A stretch of 64,000 nt of DNA from Rhizobium sp. ICMP 5592 (GTDB taxonomy: Bacteria > Pseudomonadota > Alphaproteobacteria > Rhizobiales > Rhizobiaceae), in contig NZ_QSNT01000004.1 in assembly GCF_009498525.1 (NCBI RefSeq), forward strand, positions 426,019 through 490,018, written 5' to 3'. Position 1 is the stretch's first letter; the number at the start of each line of letters is the position of its first letter. A program made the translations under genes and the position numbers. Below the pieces are notes generated by a model. The model saw only the letters and a list, made by a program, of their open reading frames with translations, did no database searches and was not told where the DNA came from. This document shows, piece after piece, positions 1-8,564 of the stretch.

Positions 1-276
1 AAGCTCCGCCGTTTCGGTCGACCAGACCGCAACGATCTGCTCATGACGAGGCCCTCTGAACGTGTCATAGACCCGAAAGCCGGCAATCGAGGCATCGTCA
101 AGCGTTCCGCCGATCGTGAAAATCAGGTCTCCTTTTTCGGCAAAGGAAACATTGTGCCTCGGCGGCGAAACCAGCTCTCCCGCGGATCGGGCAAGGATCG
201 CTTCCTCGATCGCCTCGATGGCGAGCCGCATGACCGGAAGCTGGTCCAGATCACTATCGCCCAGAATGATCGCCAT
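1..276 (-). CDS. Ornithine cyclodeaminase/mu-crystallin family protein, N-terminal part (runs off the left edge)
   Basis: The first 92 codons are present. ATG at 276 is preceded by a strong Shine-Dalgarno (GAGGGAGGA on the minus strand, 281-289). The translation reads MAIILGDSDLDQLP, then LAIEAIEEAILARSAGEL, PPRHNVSF and DASIAGFRVYDTF. This is the N-terminal pattern of the OCD/mu-crystallin family, where the Arg after the PP pair contacts the substrate carboxylate. Members are NAD(P)-dependent cyclodeaminases or imine reductases; the substrate cannot be told from this fragment. A MerR-type promoter lies just upstream. A second, complete family member is at 47832-48836. Confidence 0.8.
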   Translation of the reverse strand, partial: MAIILGDSDLDQLPVMRLAIEAIEEAILARSAGELVSPPRHNVSFAEKGDLIFTIGGTLDDASIAGFRVYDTFRGPRHEQIVAVWSTETAEL

Positions 277-592
277 CAGCTCCTCCCTCGCCAGCAAATG
301 AACGCATTCTCACACCCCAACCTAAGTTGAGGTCAACAGGGATTTCCGCGCAAATGGCTAAGATACCAAACCGGATCGGCAAAAGACCAAGCCCGCGTTC
401 GCCAGCGTTCCCTGGGAAACAGCTGTTTGGTCGATTCCGGAATTGCGCACGCCATGAAATCTCTTTGATCCAGAAGCTATCAACGAAAGATTTTCACTGA
501 TTCGTTTGTTTTACATACGATTTTCTTCGAAAGAGATTTATCCTCCACATACAACGCAGCCAACCCCTTGGCCGGCAAATGTTACAACGGCA
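277..592. other. Intergenic region between the OCD-like gene and the pip gene
   Basis: About 316 bp without a credible gene. Apart from the MerR-type promoter at 306-336 I see only A/T-richer sequence around 480-545 near the 3' end of the minus-strand pip gene. No clear rho-independent terminator was found. Confidence 0.5.
306..336 (-). promoter_or_regulatory. MerR-family-type promoter/operator for the OCD-like gene
   Basis: On the minus strand a -35 hexamer TTGACC (plus 331-336) and a -10-like GAGAAT (306-311) are 19 bp apart. A dyad, CCTCAAC-TTAG-GTTGGGG (6 of 7 pairs, 315-332), fills the spacer. An over-long 19 bp spacer carrying a dyad that starts inside the -35 is the hallmark of MerR/SoxR-family activated promoters. 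No merR gene is visible in the window, so the regulator is unknown. Confidence 0.5.
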
Positions 593-1534
593 TCAATCGT
601 ACTCGGACAGGAAGGCGGAGACGGTTGCCAGGCAGAGCTCCTTTTCCTCGACATGCGGCATATGGCTGGAATGGTCGAAAAGTACCCATTTGCAGCCGGC
701 GACGCGCTCGACATAGGGCTTGACCACATCCGGTGTCGCCTCGTCGTATTTGCCGGAGATCAGCAGCGTCGGAGCTTCGATCAGGGGCAGACGGTCCTCG
801 ATGGTCCAGTCCTTCATCGTACCGATGACATGGAATTCGGTCGGGCCGTTCATGTTGCGATAGACCGTATTGTCCTCGTCCATGATCGCGAAGGTGCGCG
901 CCACCTCCGGCGGCCAAGGGACGACACGGCAGACATGCCGGTCGTAGAAGACGCGGGAAGCGGCAATGTATTCCGGATCGGTGATCGTGCCGGCCTCTTC
1001 ATGCCTCAGCAGTGTGTCTTGCACATCCTCCGGCAGCTCGCGGCGCAGCCGGTTGGCTTCGGAAACCCAGGTGTGCATGTTCGCCGGCGAGTTGGCGATG
1101 ACGAGCGCCTTCAGCCCCTTCGGCTGGCGCACCGCATGTTCGGCGCCCAGCATGCCGCCCCAGGACTGGCCGAGGAAAGCATAGCGATCCTGGATGCCGA
1201 GATGCTTCAGCAAAGCGTCCAGCTCTTCGAGGAATAGCGCCGGCGTCCAGAAATCGGGGCCTTTTTCCGGCAGGCGCGTGGAGTTGCCATTGCCGAGCTG
1301 GTCGTAATGGATGACGGCGCGGCCATCGATCTCGGTGATACCCTTGAAGGAATCGACATAATCATGCGTGCAGCCGGGGCCGCCATGGGCGACGACGAGG
1401 GGCAGCTTGCCGCTATCGAGCGATCCGGTGATGCGATACCAGGTCTGGTATTCGCGAAAGGGCAGGAAGGCTTCTTTCGATGCGACGGCGGCCACGGGTT
1501 TCTCCATCTTTTTGACAAGGACGGAAAAAAGCAT
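593..1534 (-). CDS. pip: Proline iminopeptidase-family alpha/beta hydrolase (pip 1), downstream of the LuxR solo
   Basis: 313 aa alpha/beta hydrolase of the proline iminopeptidase family (peptidase S33), which releases N-terminal proline or cleaves small amide-type compounds. Visible: oxyanion motif HGGPG (50-54), nucleophile elbow GQSWGG with Ser124, Asp264 in GKYDEATP and His291 in SSHMP. ATG at 1534 has a GAGG about 8 nt upstream; Met10 is an alternative without a good site. It follows the luxR gene by 28 bp on the same strand, so the two are probably co-transcribed, as in nesR/xccR/pipR loci. A second paralogue is at 2473. Confidence 0.85.
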   Translation of the reverse strand: MLFSVLVKKMEKPVAAVASKEAFLPFREYQTWYRITGSLDSGKLPLVVAHGGPGCTHDYVDSFKGITEIDGRAVIHYDQLGNGNSTRLPEKGPDFWTPALFLEELDALLKHLGIQDRYAFLGQSWGGMLGAEHAVRQPKGLKALVIANSPANMHTWVSEANRLRRELPEDVQDTLLRHEEAGTITDPEYIAASRVFYDRHVCRVVPWPPEVARTFAIMDEDNTVYRNMNGPTEFHVIGTMKDWTIEDRLPLIEAPTLLISGKYDEATPDVVKPYVERVAGCKWVLFDHSSHMPHVEEKELCLATVSAFLSEYD

Positions 1535-1562
1535 AACGCGGCCTCAAGGCCTGCGGCAGCTA

Positions 1563-2345
1563 TCAGAAGTTATAGGATGGCTCGTTTTCCAGAAGCCGGT
1601 AATGCGTGGCGCGCACCACCGCCTGCGTGCGGTTCTTGGCGCCGAGCTTCTTGGCGGCGGCATTGAGGTGCATGACGACGGTCGGCACCGAGCGGTCGAT
1701 GATGCGGGAGATTTCCTTGGCTGAAAGCCCTTCGGCCGAATGACGCAGGCACTCCCGCTCCCGCTCTGTCAGTCGCATCTTGCCGACACTGCGCGCGCTG
1801 GAATCGAACAGCGCATAGGCCGTCTCATGGAAGACGTGTGCAAGCAGGCCGAAATCGGCGATGTAGCGCAGTGCATTACGCTCGAAATCCTTGTTCGCGC
1901 CGAAGCGGATGCCGGTGACCGTCGCATAATCGCCGCGCGGCATGTGCACCGGCACGGTGACGCCCGTCGACATGTCGCGTTCGTTGAGGTAGCGCGCCAC
2001 CGGTTCGGTATTCTCTCCGAGATAGCGGTTGATCGCCGTATCCGCCTCGACATTGTAGTTCCAGAAGAACGGCGCCGAGGTCCGCAGCGCCACCTGCTGC
2101 ACCGGATCGATACGGAAATAGCCGCGATCGAGCCAGTATTCGAGCATATCATCGGAAATGTTGCGCAGCTTCAGAAACGAAGGAACCATGATCTCGCCGT
2201 CGAGGTCGAAGGGCACCGGCGTATAGTCGTAGACCAGGGCTTCGAAACCGAGCTGTTGCATCGCCTCGAAAGCCTGGTCGATCCGTCCGTCCAGCGTATC
2301 ATGCGCGGTAAACTTGCGTCTGATCGTTCCGATTTCGTCAAGCAT
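1563..2345 (-). CDS. LuxR-family solo of the plant-signal (OryR/XccR/NesR/PipR) subfamily
   Basis: 260 aa: autoinducer-binding domain (about 20-170) and C-terminal GerE helix-turn-helix (about 195-255, LTERERECLRHSAEGLSAKE). In TraR numbering the acyl-homoserine-lactone contact residues D70, P71 and W85 are kept (D80, P81, W95 here), but W57 is Met (M67) and Y61 is Trp (W71). This W57M/Y61W pair defines the LuxR solos of plant-associated bacteria, which respond to plant compounds rather than AHLs. No luxI gene is in the window. Start ATG 2345 has GGAG 5-6 nt upstream. It lies between two pip genes and is divergent from the second pip and its ABC transporter. It probably activates both. Confidence 0.88.
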   Translation of the reverse strand: MLDEIGTIRRKFTAHDTLDGRIDQAFEAMQQLGFEALVYDYTPVPFDLDGEIMVPSFLKLRNISDDMLEYWLDRGYFRIDPVQQVALRTSAPFFWNYNVEADTAINRYLGENTEPVARYLNERDMSTGVTVPVHMPRGDYATVTGIRFGANKDFERNALRYIADFGLLAHVFHETAYALFDSSARSVGKMRLTERERECLRHSAEGLSAKEISRIIDRSVPTVVMHLNAAAKKLGAKNRTQAVVRATHYRLLENEPSYNF

Positions 2346-2376
2346 GGAGAACTCCGGCTACATCCAAACCCTAACC

Positions 2377-2392
2377 CTATCACTTCTTATAG
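2377..2392. promoter_or_regulatory. Imperfect palindrome in the luxR/pip2 divergent promoter, candidate lux-type box
   Basis: The 127 bp between the LuxR start (2345) and pip2 (2473) contains CTATCACTTCTTATAG, with 5 of 8 pairs matching (CTATnA....TnATAG). It is the best dyad in the interval and is placed for control of both divergent units. The match to any known lux-box consensus is weak, so this is only a candidate site. Confidence 0.25.
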
Positions 2393-2472
2393 CTGGTGTG
2401 GATCGCGGTTTACGGTAAAAATTTAATCATGCCCAAATGTTGAGCAAGAAGAATATTTGCCGGAGTAAGCTG

Positions 2473-3363
2473 ATGTGGCGCGAAATACAGCCGGACGAGC
2501 GCATGGAAGTCGAAGTCGATGGGCATCAGGTGATTGCCTATAGCTTTGGTTCCGGCGCGGAGACGGTTTTCTGCCTGAACGGCGGCCCCGGTCTTCCCTG
2601 CGACTATCTGCGCGAGGCGCATTCCTGCCTCATCGACAAGGGTTACCGCGTCGTTGCCTTCGACCAGCTCGGAACCGGCGCTTCGGACCGCCCGACTGAC
2701 CCGGCGCTCTGGACCATCGGCCGGTATGTCGAGGAGACAGAGACCGTTCGCAAGGCACTTGGTCTCGGCAGGGTCCACATGCTCGGCCACTCCTGGGGCG
2801 GCTGGCTCGCGATCGACTATGCGCTGACCTATCCGGAAAACCTTCGGACCCTGATCCTCGAGGACACCGTTGCCGACATGCCGCACCTGATCTTGGAGCT
2901 GGAGCGGCTGCGGGCGGCACTCGGTCCGGAAACAGTAGCGATGATGCAGAAGCATGAGGCGCAGGGCACCTATGACCATCCGGAATACATGGCAGCAGTC
3001 ACCATCCTCAATTACCGCCATGTCTGCCGCCTGCCGGAATGGCCGGCGCCTGTGCGTCGGTCGCTCGACGACTGGAACATGGGTCCCTACGCGACGATGC
3101 AGGGACCGAATGAGTTTCTCTATATCGGCAATCTCAAGGACTGGAACCGCATCCCGGACCTGCCCCGCATGACCGTGCCGACGCTGATCACCGTCGGCGA
3201 GCACGACGAGCTGACGCCCGCCTGCACGCTGCGCATGAAGCTCGCCATTCCTAACGTGGAGTTGAAGGTGTTTGCGAACGCAAGCCACATGCCCTTCTAT
3301 GAAAACCCCGGCGACTATTATCCAGCGCTTCTCGATTTTCTGGCGAGGCACAGGCAGGCATGA
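2473..3363 (+). CDS. pip: Proline iminopeptidase-family alpha/beta hydrolase (pip 2), first gene of the ABC transporter operon
   Basis: 296 aa hydrolase with NGGPG (36-40), GHSWGG with Ser107, Asp245 in GEHDELTP and His272 in ASHMP. It is clearly paralogous to the gene at 593-1534 (shared HPEY/DPEY, YRHVCR/YDRHVCR and GNLKDW/GTMKDW segments). ATG at 2473 has GGAG 8 nt upstream; ATG 2437 in the same frame lacks one. It is followed by four dipeptide-type ABC genes, which suggests that the hydrolase acts on the imported compound. In Pseudomonas PipR systems the neighbouring peptidase and importer take part in sensing an ethanolamine derivative from plants; the same role here is inference. Confidence 0.85.
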   Translation: MWREIQPDERMEVEVDGHQVIAYSFGSGAETVFCLNGGPGLPCDYLREAHSCLIDKGYRVVAFDQLGTGASDRPTDPALWTIGRYVEETETVRKALGLGRVHMLGHSWGGWLAIDYALTYPENLRTLILEDTVADMPHLILELERLRAALGPETVAMMQKHEAQGTYDHPEYMAAVTILNYRHVCRLPEWPAPVRRSLDDWNMGPYATMQGPNEFLYIGNLKDWNRIPDLPRMTVPTLITVGEHDELTPACTLRMKLAIPNVELKVFANASHMPFYENPGDYYPALLDFLARHRQA

Positions 3364-3414
3364 TGCGACAGGAAGCGTTCAACGACCAAAGAAGGCAAGG
3401 GAGCGAGCGTCATC

Positions 3415-4353
3415 ATGCATCGCTATAGGTTCGTTCTCAGCCGCCCGCTGCAATTCCTGCCCGTCATTTTCGGTATCAGCGTCATCACCTTTATCCTCGT
3501 GCGTCTCATTCCCGGCGATCCCGCCCGCAACATCCTCGGCACGCGCGCGACGCCGACGGCGCTGGCCAATATCCGCGCCCAATACGGCCTCGATCAGCCG
3601 ATCTGGCTGCAATACTTCTACTTTCTGAAAAATCTCGCCAATGGCGAGATGGGCAAGTCCATCCTCTACAAGATCGATGTGCTGAAGCTGATTTCCACCC
3701 GTATCGAGCCGACGGTGGCGCTTGTCGTCGCCAGTGTCATCCTGTCGATCCTCATCGCCGTGCCTATGGCGGCGATTGCCGCCCGCAACAATGGCCGCGC
3801 GGCGGACCACATTGTCCGCATCGTCTCCACCTTCGGCATCGGCTTTCCGCCCTTCTGGCTCGGCCTGATGCTGATCATCCTCTTCAGCGTCGATCTCGGC
3901 GTGCTTCCGGTCTCCGGCTATGGCGAGACGCTCGGCGACAAGCTGCTGCACCTCATCCTGCCGAGCCTCACCATCGCCCTATCGCTGTCGACGGTGCTAA
4001 CCCGCAGCCTGCGCGCCGCGATGATTGAATCCCTGAAATCGGATGTGGCGACGGCGGCGCGGGCGCGTGGCATGCCGGAGAGCATCGTTTTCTGGCGGCA
4101 TGTGGTGCCAAATTCGCTGGTACCGACTATCAATCTGCTGGCGGTCAATATCGGCTGGCTGATCGGCGGCACCGTCGTTGTCGAAAGCGTCTTTGCGCTC
4201 CCCGGCATGGGTCAACTTCTGGTGCGCGCCATCTTCTCGCGCGATTACATGGTGGTCCAGGGTGTGGCCATGGTCTTTGCCTGCGCCACCGTGCTCATCA
4301 ATTTCCTGGCCGACATCGTCACCGTCGCAGCAGATCCGAGGGTGACAATATGA
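3415..4353 (+). CDS. Dipeptide/oligopeptide-type ABC transporter permease (DppB-like)
   Basis: 312 aa inner-membrane permease with about six hydrophobic helices. It has the DppB N-terminal signature (FGISVITFILVRLIPGDP, TPTALANIRAQYGLDQP) and the cytoplasmic EAA-type loop RARGMPESIVFWRHVVPNSL, which docks onto the ATPase. It is second in the operon after pip2, and its stop overlaps the next ATG by 4 bp (ATGA). It should form the pore with the DppC-like subunit. The substrate is probably a small peptide-like or ethanolamine-derived plant compound, judging from the PipR-type context. Confidence 0.92.
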   Translation: MHRYRFVLSRPLQFLPVIFGISVITFILVRLIPGDPARNILGTRATPTALANIRAQYGLDQPIWLQYFYFLKNLANGEMGKSILYKIDVLKLISTRIEPTVALVVASVILSILIAVPMAAIAARNNGRAADHIVRIVSTFGIGFPPFWLGLMLIILFSVDLGVLPVSGYGETLGDKLLHLILPSLTIALSLSTVLTRSLRAAMIESLKSDVATAARARGMPESIVFWRHVVPNSLVPTINLLAVNIGWLIGGTVVVESVFALPGMGQLLVRAIFSRDYMVVQGVAMVFACATVLINFLADIVTVAADPRVTI

Positions 4354-5201
4354 GCATTCAGGCAACCGCCCCCATTTCCATCGCTTGGCGCCATCTTCTC
4401 GGCAAGCGGCTGCCTCTCGTCATCGGCAGCGGCATTCTCCTATTCTTTCTACTGGTGGCGCTCGGCGCTCCGCTGATCGCACCTTACGATCCGATCCTAC
4501 AGAATGCCGATGTCCGCCTGCAGGCACCATCCCTGCTTCATCCCTTCGGCACCGACAATTTCGGCCGCGATATCCTGTCGCGCGTCCTCTGGGGCACGCG
4601 CATCGACCTGCAGATCGCCGTGATCGGCGTCGTCTTTCCCTTCCTGATCGGCACGACCATCGGCACCATCGCCGGCTTCTTCGGCGGCGTGATCGACGCG
4701 GTCTTCATGCGGATCGTCGATATCATCCTCGCCTTCCCTTTCCTTGTGCTGATGCTGTCGATCATCGCCATACTCGGGCCGGGCCTCGGCAGCTTCTATA
4801 TCGCCATGGCGCTGGTCGGCTGGGTCTCCTATGCCCGCCTTATCCGCGCGCAGATGCTGGTGCTGAAGAACAGCGACTATGCGCTTGCCGCCGTCAGCCT
4901 CGGGTTCAGCCGCTTCCGCATCATGTTCCGCCACCTGTTGCCAAACGCCATCGCCGGCTCGATCGTCTTTTCGATGTCGGATGCAGTGCTGGTCCTCTTG
5001 AGCGGTGCAGCCGTCAGCTATCTCGGTCTTGGCGTGCAGCCGCCGCTGGCCGAATGGGGCGTCATGGTCGCCGAAGGCCAGAGTTTCATCACCACGGCCT
5101 GGTGGATCACGCTGTTTCCCGGCCTCTCCATCGTCTGCCTCGCCTTCGGTTTCAGCATGCTGGGCGATGCTCTCGGCGAATGGCTGGGGGTGCACGAATG
5201 A
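4350..5201 (+). CDS. Dipeptide/oligopeptide-type ABC transporter permease (DppC-like)
   Basis: 283 aa, the second pore subunit. It has the DppC-type LIAPYDP motif after the first helix, HPFGTDNFGRDILSRVLWGTR, and an EAA loop near SLGFSRFRIMFRHLLPNAI. It overlaps the upstream permease and the downstream ATPase by 4 bp each (ATGA both times), indicating translational coupling and 1:1 stoichiometry. Confidence 0.92.
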   Translation: MSIQATAPISIAWRHLLGKRLPLVIGSGILLFFLLVALGAPLIAPYDPILQNADVRLQAPSLLHPFGTDNFGRDILSRVLWGTRIDLQIAVIGVVFPFLIGTTIGTIAGFFGGVIDAVFMRIVDIILAFPFLVLMLSIIAILGPGLGSFYIAMALVGWVSYARLIRAQMLVLKNSDYALAAVSLGFSRFRIMFRHLLPNAIAGSIVFSMSDAVLVLLSGAAVSYLGLGVQPPLAEWGVMVAEGQSFITTAWWITLFPGLSIVCLAFGFSMLGDALGEWLGVHE

Positions 5202-6907
5202 GCGCCTCCATCCTTTCCGTCCGCGATCTCACCGTCAAGGCGCATCTCGACAGCGGCGAGCGCACGCTGCTCGATGCCGTGTCGCTGGATCTCGCCAAGG
5301 GAGAAATCCTCGGACTCGTCGGCGAAAGCGGCTCCGGCAAGAGCCTGCTCTGCCGCTCGCTGATCCGCCTCCTCCCCTCCTCGCTGCTGAAGATCGAGAG
5401 CGGTAGTGCCCTGCTCGAGGGCCGCGATCTCACGGCAATCAGCGACGCCGACATGCTGAAAGTGCGCGGCGGCGAGATCGGCATGATCTTCCAGAACCCG
5501 ACGAGCCATCTCGATCCGGTCATGCGGATCGGCAACCAGATCGCCGAGGGTATCCGTTATCATCAGGGCCTGAACGCCCGCGAGGCGCGTACGGCTGCCA
5601 TCGAAATCCTCGGCCAGGTCGGCTTTCCCGATCCTGTCAGACAATATGAAAGCTATCCGCACGAATTCTCCGGCGGCATGCGCCAGCGTGCGATGATCGG
5701 CGTCGCCCTGTCCTGTGATCCGAAAATCCTGATCGCCGACGAGCCGACGACCGCGCTCGACGTCACCATCCAGGCGCAGATCCTCAAGCTCCTGATGGAC
5801 ATTCGTGACAAGCGCGGCCTCTCCATCATCCTCATCACCCACGATCTCGGCATCGTCGCCCAGACCTGTGACCGCATCGCCGTGATGCGCGGTGGCAAGC
5901 TGCTGGAGCAAGGCCCGAAGCGCACGCTCCTGTCGCAGCCACGGCATCCCTACACGATCGACCTGATCAAGAGCCATCCGTCGATGCCGGATGAGGCGGC
6001 ATCCGTTGCGGACGCGGCGAAAACGGATACGCCCCTGAAGCCCCTCCTCGAAATCGACGACCTGCACGTCCGCTTCAATGTCGGTGGCGGCTTCCTCAAG
6101 GGCAGCAGCGCCAGAACGGTCAATGCCGTCTCGGGCGTCAGCCTGCGGATCATGCCCGGCGAGACGGTCGGGATCGTCGGCGAATCCGGCAGCGGCAAGA
6201 GCACGCTTGCTCGCGCCATCCTTGGCCTGACGCCGCTTTCCTCCGGCCATATCACCTTCGGCGGCATCGACCTCGCCCAGCAGAGGACGACGGGCCTTGC
6301 CAAGCTCCGGCGCGAGGCGGCGATGGTGTTTCAGGATCCCTACAACGCGCTCAATCCACGGCTGACGATCGGCGATATGCTCACCGAAGTGCTCAAGGTG
6401 CAGGGCAAGGTCGCGTCCACCGACATTCCCGCCCGCGTCGGTGAACTGCTGGATCTCGTCGGGCTGGAGCGCGAATTCGCCAGGCGCAAGCCGCGCAGCA
6501 TGAGCGGCGGGCAATGCCAGCGCGCCGGCATCGCCCGCGCGCTCGCCGTCGACCCGCAGCTCATCATCGCCGACGAATGCGTCGCCGCGCTCGACGTCAC
6601 CATCCAGACGCAGATCATCGAGCTTTTTCGCGAGCTGACGCGGAAGATGAACCTGACCCTGCTCTTCATCGCCCACGATCTCGCCATCGTCCGCAATCTC
6701 TGCGAACGCACCGTCGTGATGTATCGCGGCGAGATCGTCGAGGAAGGCCTGTCCGAGGAGGTCTTCGCACGTCCGAAGCACCCCTATACGGCCTCGCTCA
6801 TCGCCGCCATCCCGGACATCGACCCGGACAAACAGCTCTTTGCCGACACCGATCTTCGCGGCGAAAGCAACCTCGCCGAAATCCTGCCCTTCAAACGCAT
6901 GCCATAA
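5198..6907 (+). CDS. Fused dipeptide-type ABC ATPase (DppD and DppF domains in one chain)
   Basis: 569 aa with two complete nucleotide-binding domains. The first half has Walker A GESGSGKSL, signature SGGMRQRAMIG and Walker B ILIADEPTTALD. The second half has Walker A GESGSGKST, signature MSGGQCQRAGIARAL and Walker B LIIADECVAALD, where Cys replaces the usual Pro. Each half ends with an oligopeptide-transporter C-terminal segment (RHPYTIDLIKS; KHPYTASLIAAIP). ATG at 5198 overlaps the DppC stop; the same frame is open upstream but without homology. Fusing both ATPases in one chain is a common rhizobial arrangement. Confidence 0.93.
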   Translation: MSASILSVRDLTVKAHLDSGERTLLDAVSLDLAKGEILGLVGESGSGKSLLCRSLIRLLPSSLLKIESGSALLEGRDLTAISDADMLKVRGGEIGMIFQNPTSHLDPVMRIGNQIAEGIRYHQGLNAREARTAAIEILGQVGFPDPVRQYESYPHEFSGGMRQRAMIGVALSCDPKILIADEPTTALDVTIQAQILKLLMDIRDKRGLSIILITHDLGIVAQTCDRIAVMRGGKLLEQGPKRTLLSQPRHPYTIDLIKSHPSMPDEAASVADAAKTDTPLKPLLEIDDLHVRFNVGGGFLKGSSARTVNAVSGVSLRIMPGETVGIVGESGSGKSTLARAILGLTPLSSGHITFGGIDLAQQRTTGLAKLRREAAMVFQDPYNALNPRLTIGDMLTEVLKVQGKVASTDIPARVGELLDLVGLEREFARRKPRSMSGGQCQRAGIARALAVDPQLIIADECVAALDVTIQTQIIELFRELTRKMNLTLLFIAHDLAIVRNLCERTVVMYRGEIVEEGLSEEVFARPKHPYTASLIAAIPDIDPDKQLFADTDLRGESNLAEILPFKRMP

Positions 6908-6926
6908 CAACCAAGGGAACGATCTT

Positions 6927-8441
6927 ATGACCAGCAGATGGAAATCAATCGGGCTCGCGGCCATCGTCGCCGGCCTCACCCTCACCGCAACCTATGCCGA
7001 GGCAGCCGGCGTGCTGACCATCGGTCGCCGCGAGGACTCGACCACGTTCGATCCGATCAAGACGGCGCAGAACATCGACAACTGGGTGTTCTCGAACGTC
7101 TATGACGTGCTCATTCGCGTCGACAAGACCGGCACAAAGCTGGAGCCCGGCCTTGCCGAAAGCTGGACCACGTCCGACGACGGCCTGACCTATGTCTTCA
7201 AGATCCGCGACGCGAAATTCTCCGACGGCTCACCGCTGACGGCCGAGGACGCCGCCTTCAGCCTGCTGCGCATCCGCGATGACGCGGCTTCGCTCTGGAG
7301 CGACTCTTACAAGGTGATCGACACGGCCGTCGCGACCGACGCCCACACGCTGACGATCAAGCTCAAGCATCCCTCAGCGCCCTTCCTGTCGACGCTGGCA
7401 CTGCCGAACGCCTCCGTCATCTCGAAGAAGGGCATGGAGACGCTCGGCCCTGACGCTTACGCCGAAAAGCCGATCGGATCCGGCGCATTCTCCGTCGAGG
7501 AATGGCGGCGCGGTGACCGCATCATCCTCAAGAAGAACCCTTATTTCTGGCAGGCCGATCGGGTGAAACTCGACGGCGTCGAATGGATCTCCGTGCCGGA
7601 TGACAATACCCGCATGCTGAACGTCCAGGCCGGCCAGCTCGATACCGCGATCTTCGTTCCCTTCTCCCGCGTGGCGGAGCTGAAGAAGGACCCGAACCTC
7701 AATGTCGACATCGACGCTTCGACACGCGAAGACCATCTCCTGATAAACCACGCGCATGGCGAGCTCGGCAAGAAGGAGGTCCGCCAGGCTCTTGACCTCG
7801 CCATCGACAAGAAAGCGATCGTCGATGCTGTCACCTTCGGCCAGGGCACGGTCGCCAACTCCTACATTCCGAAGGGCGCGCTTTATCATTACGCCGACAA
7901 CCTGCAGCGTCCCTACGATCCGGAAAAAGCCAAGAAGATGCTGGCGGACGCCGGCGTTTCCAACCTGACGCTGACCTACCTTCTGCGCGCTGGCGACGAA
8001 GTCGACGAACAGACAGCCGTGCTGGTGCAGCAGCAATTGCAGAAGGCCGGCATTACCGCCAACCTGCAGAAGGTCGATCCGAGCCAGGAATGGGATATGA
8101 CGGTCGCCGGCGATTACGACATCTCGGTCAACTACTGGACCAACGACATTCTCGACCCGGACCAGAAGACGACCTTCGTACTCGGCCACGATTCCAACAA
8201 CAATTACTCGACCAATTACAAGAATGAAGCGGTTAAGGATCTGGTCGCCAAGGCTCGCCTGGAGCTCGATCCGAAGAAGCGCGAGCAGATGTATATCGAT
8301 CTGCAGAAGATGGCGAAGGACGACGTCAACTGGATCGACCTCTATTACAGCCCCTATATCAATGTCTCGCGCAAGAACATTGAGAACTTCTACCAGAACC
8401 CGCTCGGCCGTTTCTTCCTGGAAGATACCGTCAAGAACTGA
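6927..8441 (+). CDS. Periplasmic solute-binding protein, dipeptide/oligopeptide family 5
   Basis: 504 aa. A Sec signal peptide (AAIVAGLTLTATYAEAAG) probably ends near residue 26. Family 5 motifs follow: TFDPIKTAQNIDNWVFSNVY, LEPGLAESW, KFSDGSPLTAEDAAFS and GSGAFSVEEW. It captures the substrate for the permease/ATPase genes just upstream (20 bp gap to the ATPase). ATG at 6927 gives the signal peptide directly at the N-terminus. Last gene of the pip2 operon, followed by a perfect hairpin. Confidence 0.92.
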   Translation: MTSRWKSIGLAAIVAGLTLTATYAEAAGVLTIGRREDSTTFDPIKTAQNIDNWVFSNVYDVLIRVDKTGTKLEPGLAESWTTSDDGLTYVFKIRDAKFSDGSPLTAEDAAFSLLRIRDDAASLWSDSYKVIDTAVATDAHTLTIKLKHPSAPFLSTLALPNASVISKKGMETLGPDAYAEKPIGSGAFSVEEWRRGDRIILKKNPYFWQADRVKLDGVEWISVPDDNTRMLNVQAGQLDTAIFVPFSRVAELKKDPNLNVDIDASTREDHLLINHAHGELGKKEVRQALDLAIDKKAIVDAVTFGQGTVANSYIPKGALYHYADNLQRPYDPEKAKKMLADAGVSNLTLTYLLRAGDEVDEQTAVLVQQQLQKAGITANLQKVDPSQEWDMTVAGDYDISVNYWTNDILDPDQKTTFVLGHDSNNNYSTNYKNEAVKDLVAKARLELDPKKREQMYIDLQKMAKDDVNWIDLYYSPYINVSRKNIENFYQNPLGRFFLEDTVKN

Positions 8442-8462
8442 GGTCCAGGCCGAAACATATTT

Positions 8463-8489
8463 GCTCCGCCGCCCGATCAGCGGCGGAGC
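8463..8489 (+). terminator. Perfect 10-bp hairpin after the solute-binding protein gene
   Basis: GCTCCGCCGC, a 7-nt loop, then GCGGCGGAGC, 21 bp after the stop codon. The stem is very stable but no T-run follows. It is probably a terminator or 3' mRNA-stabilising hairpin for the pip2-dpp-like operon. Confidence 0.65.
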
Positions 8490-8564
8490 ATTACCCATTC
8501 GGAGGGGAGGATCATGCCGCTCTTCATGGTATGAGCGGCCATCTGCATGCTCGTCGAAAGTCCG

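Noticed and set aside
506..1237. Plus-strand ORF of 243 codons
   Set aside because: It is antisense to the pip gene at 593-1534, which has an intact catalytic triad; the plus-strand translation is Arg/Ala-rich with no family features.
5018..6985. Minus-strand ORF of 655 codons
   Set aside because: It is antisense to the fused DppD/DppF ATPase gene. Long antisense frames are expected in high-GC coding DNA.
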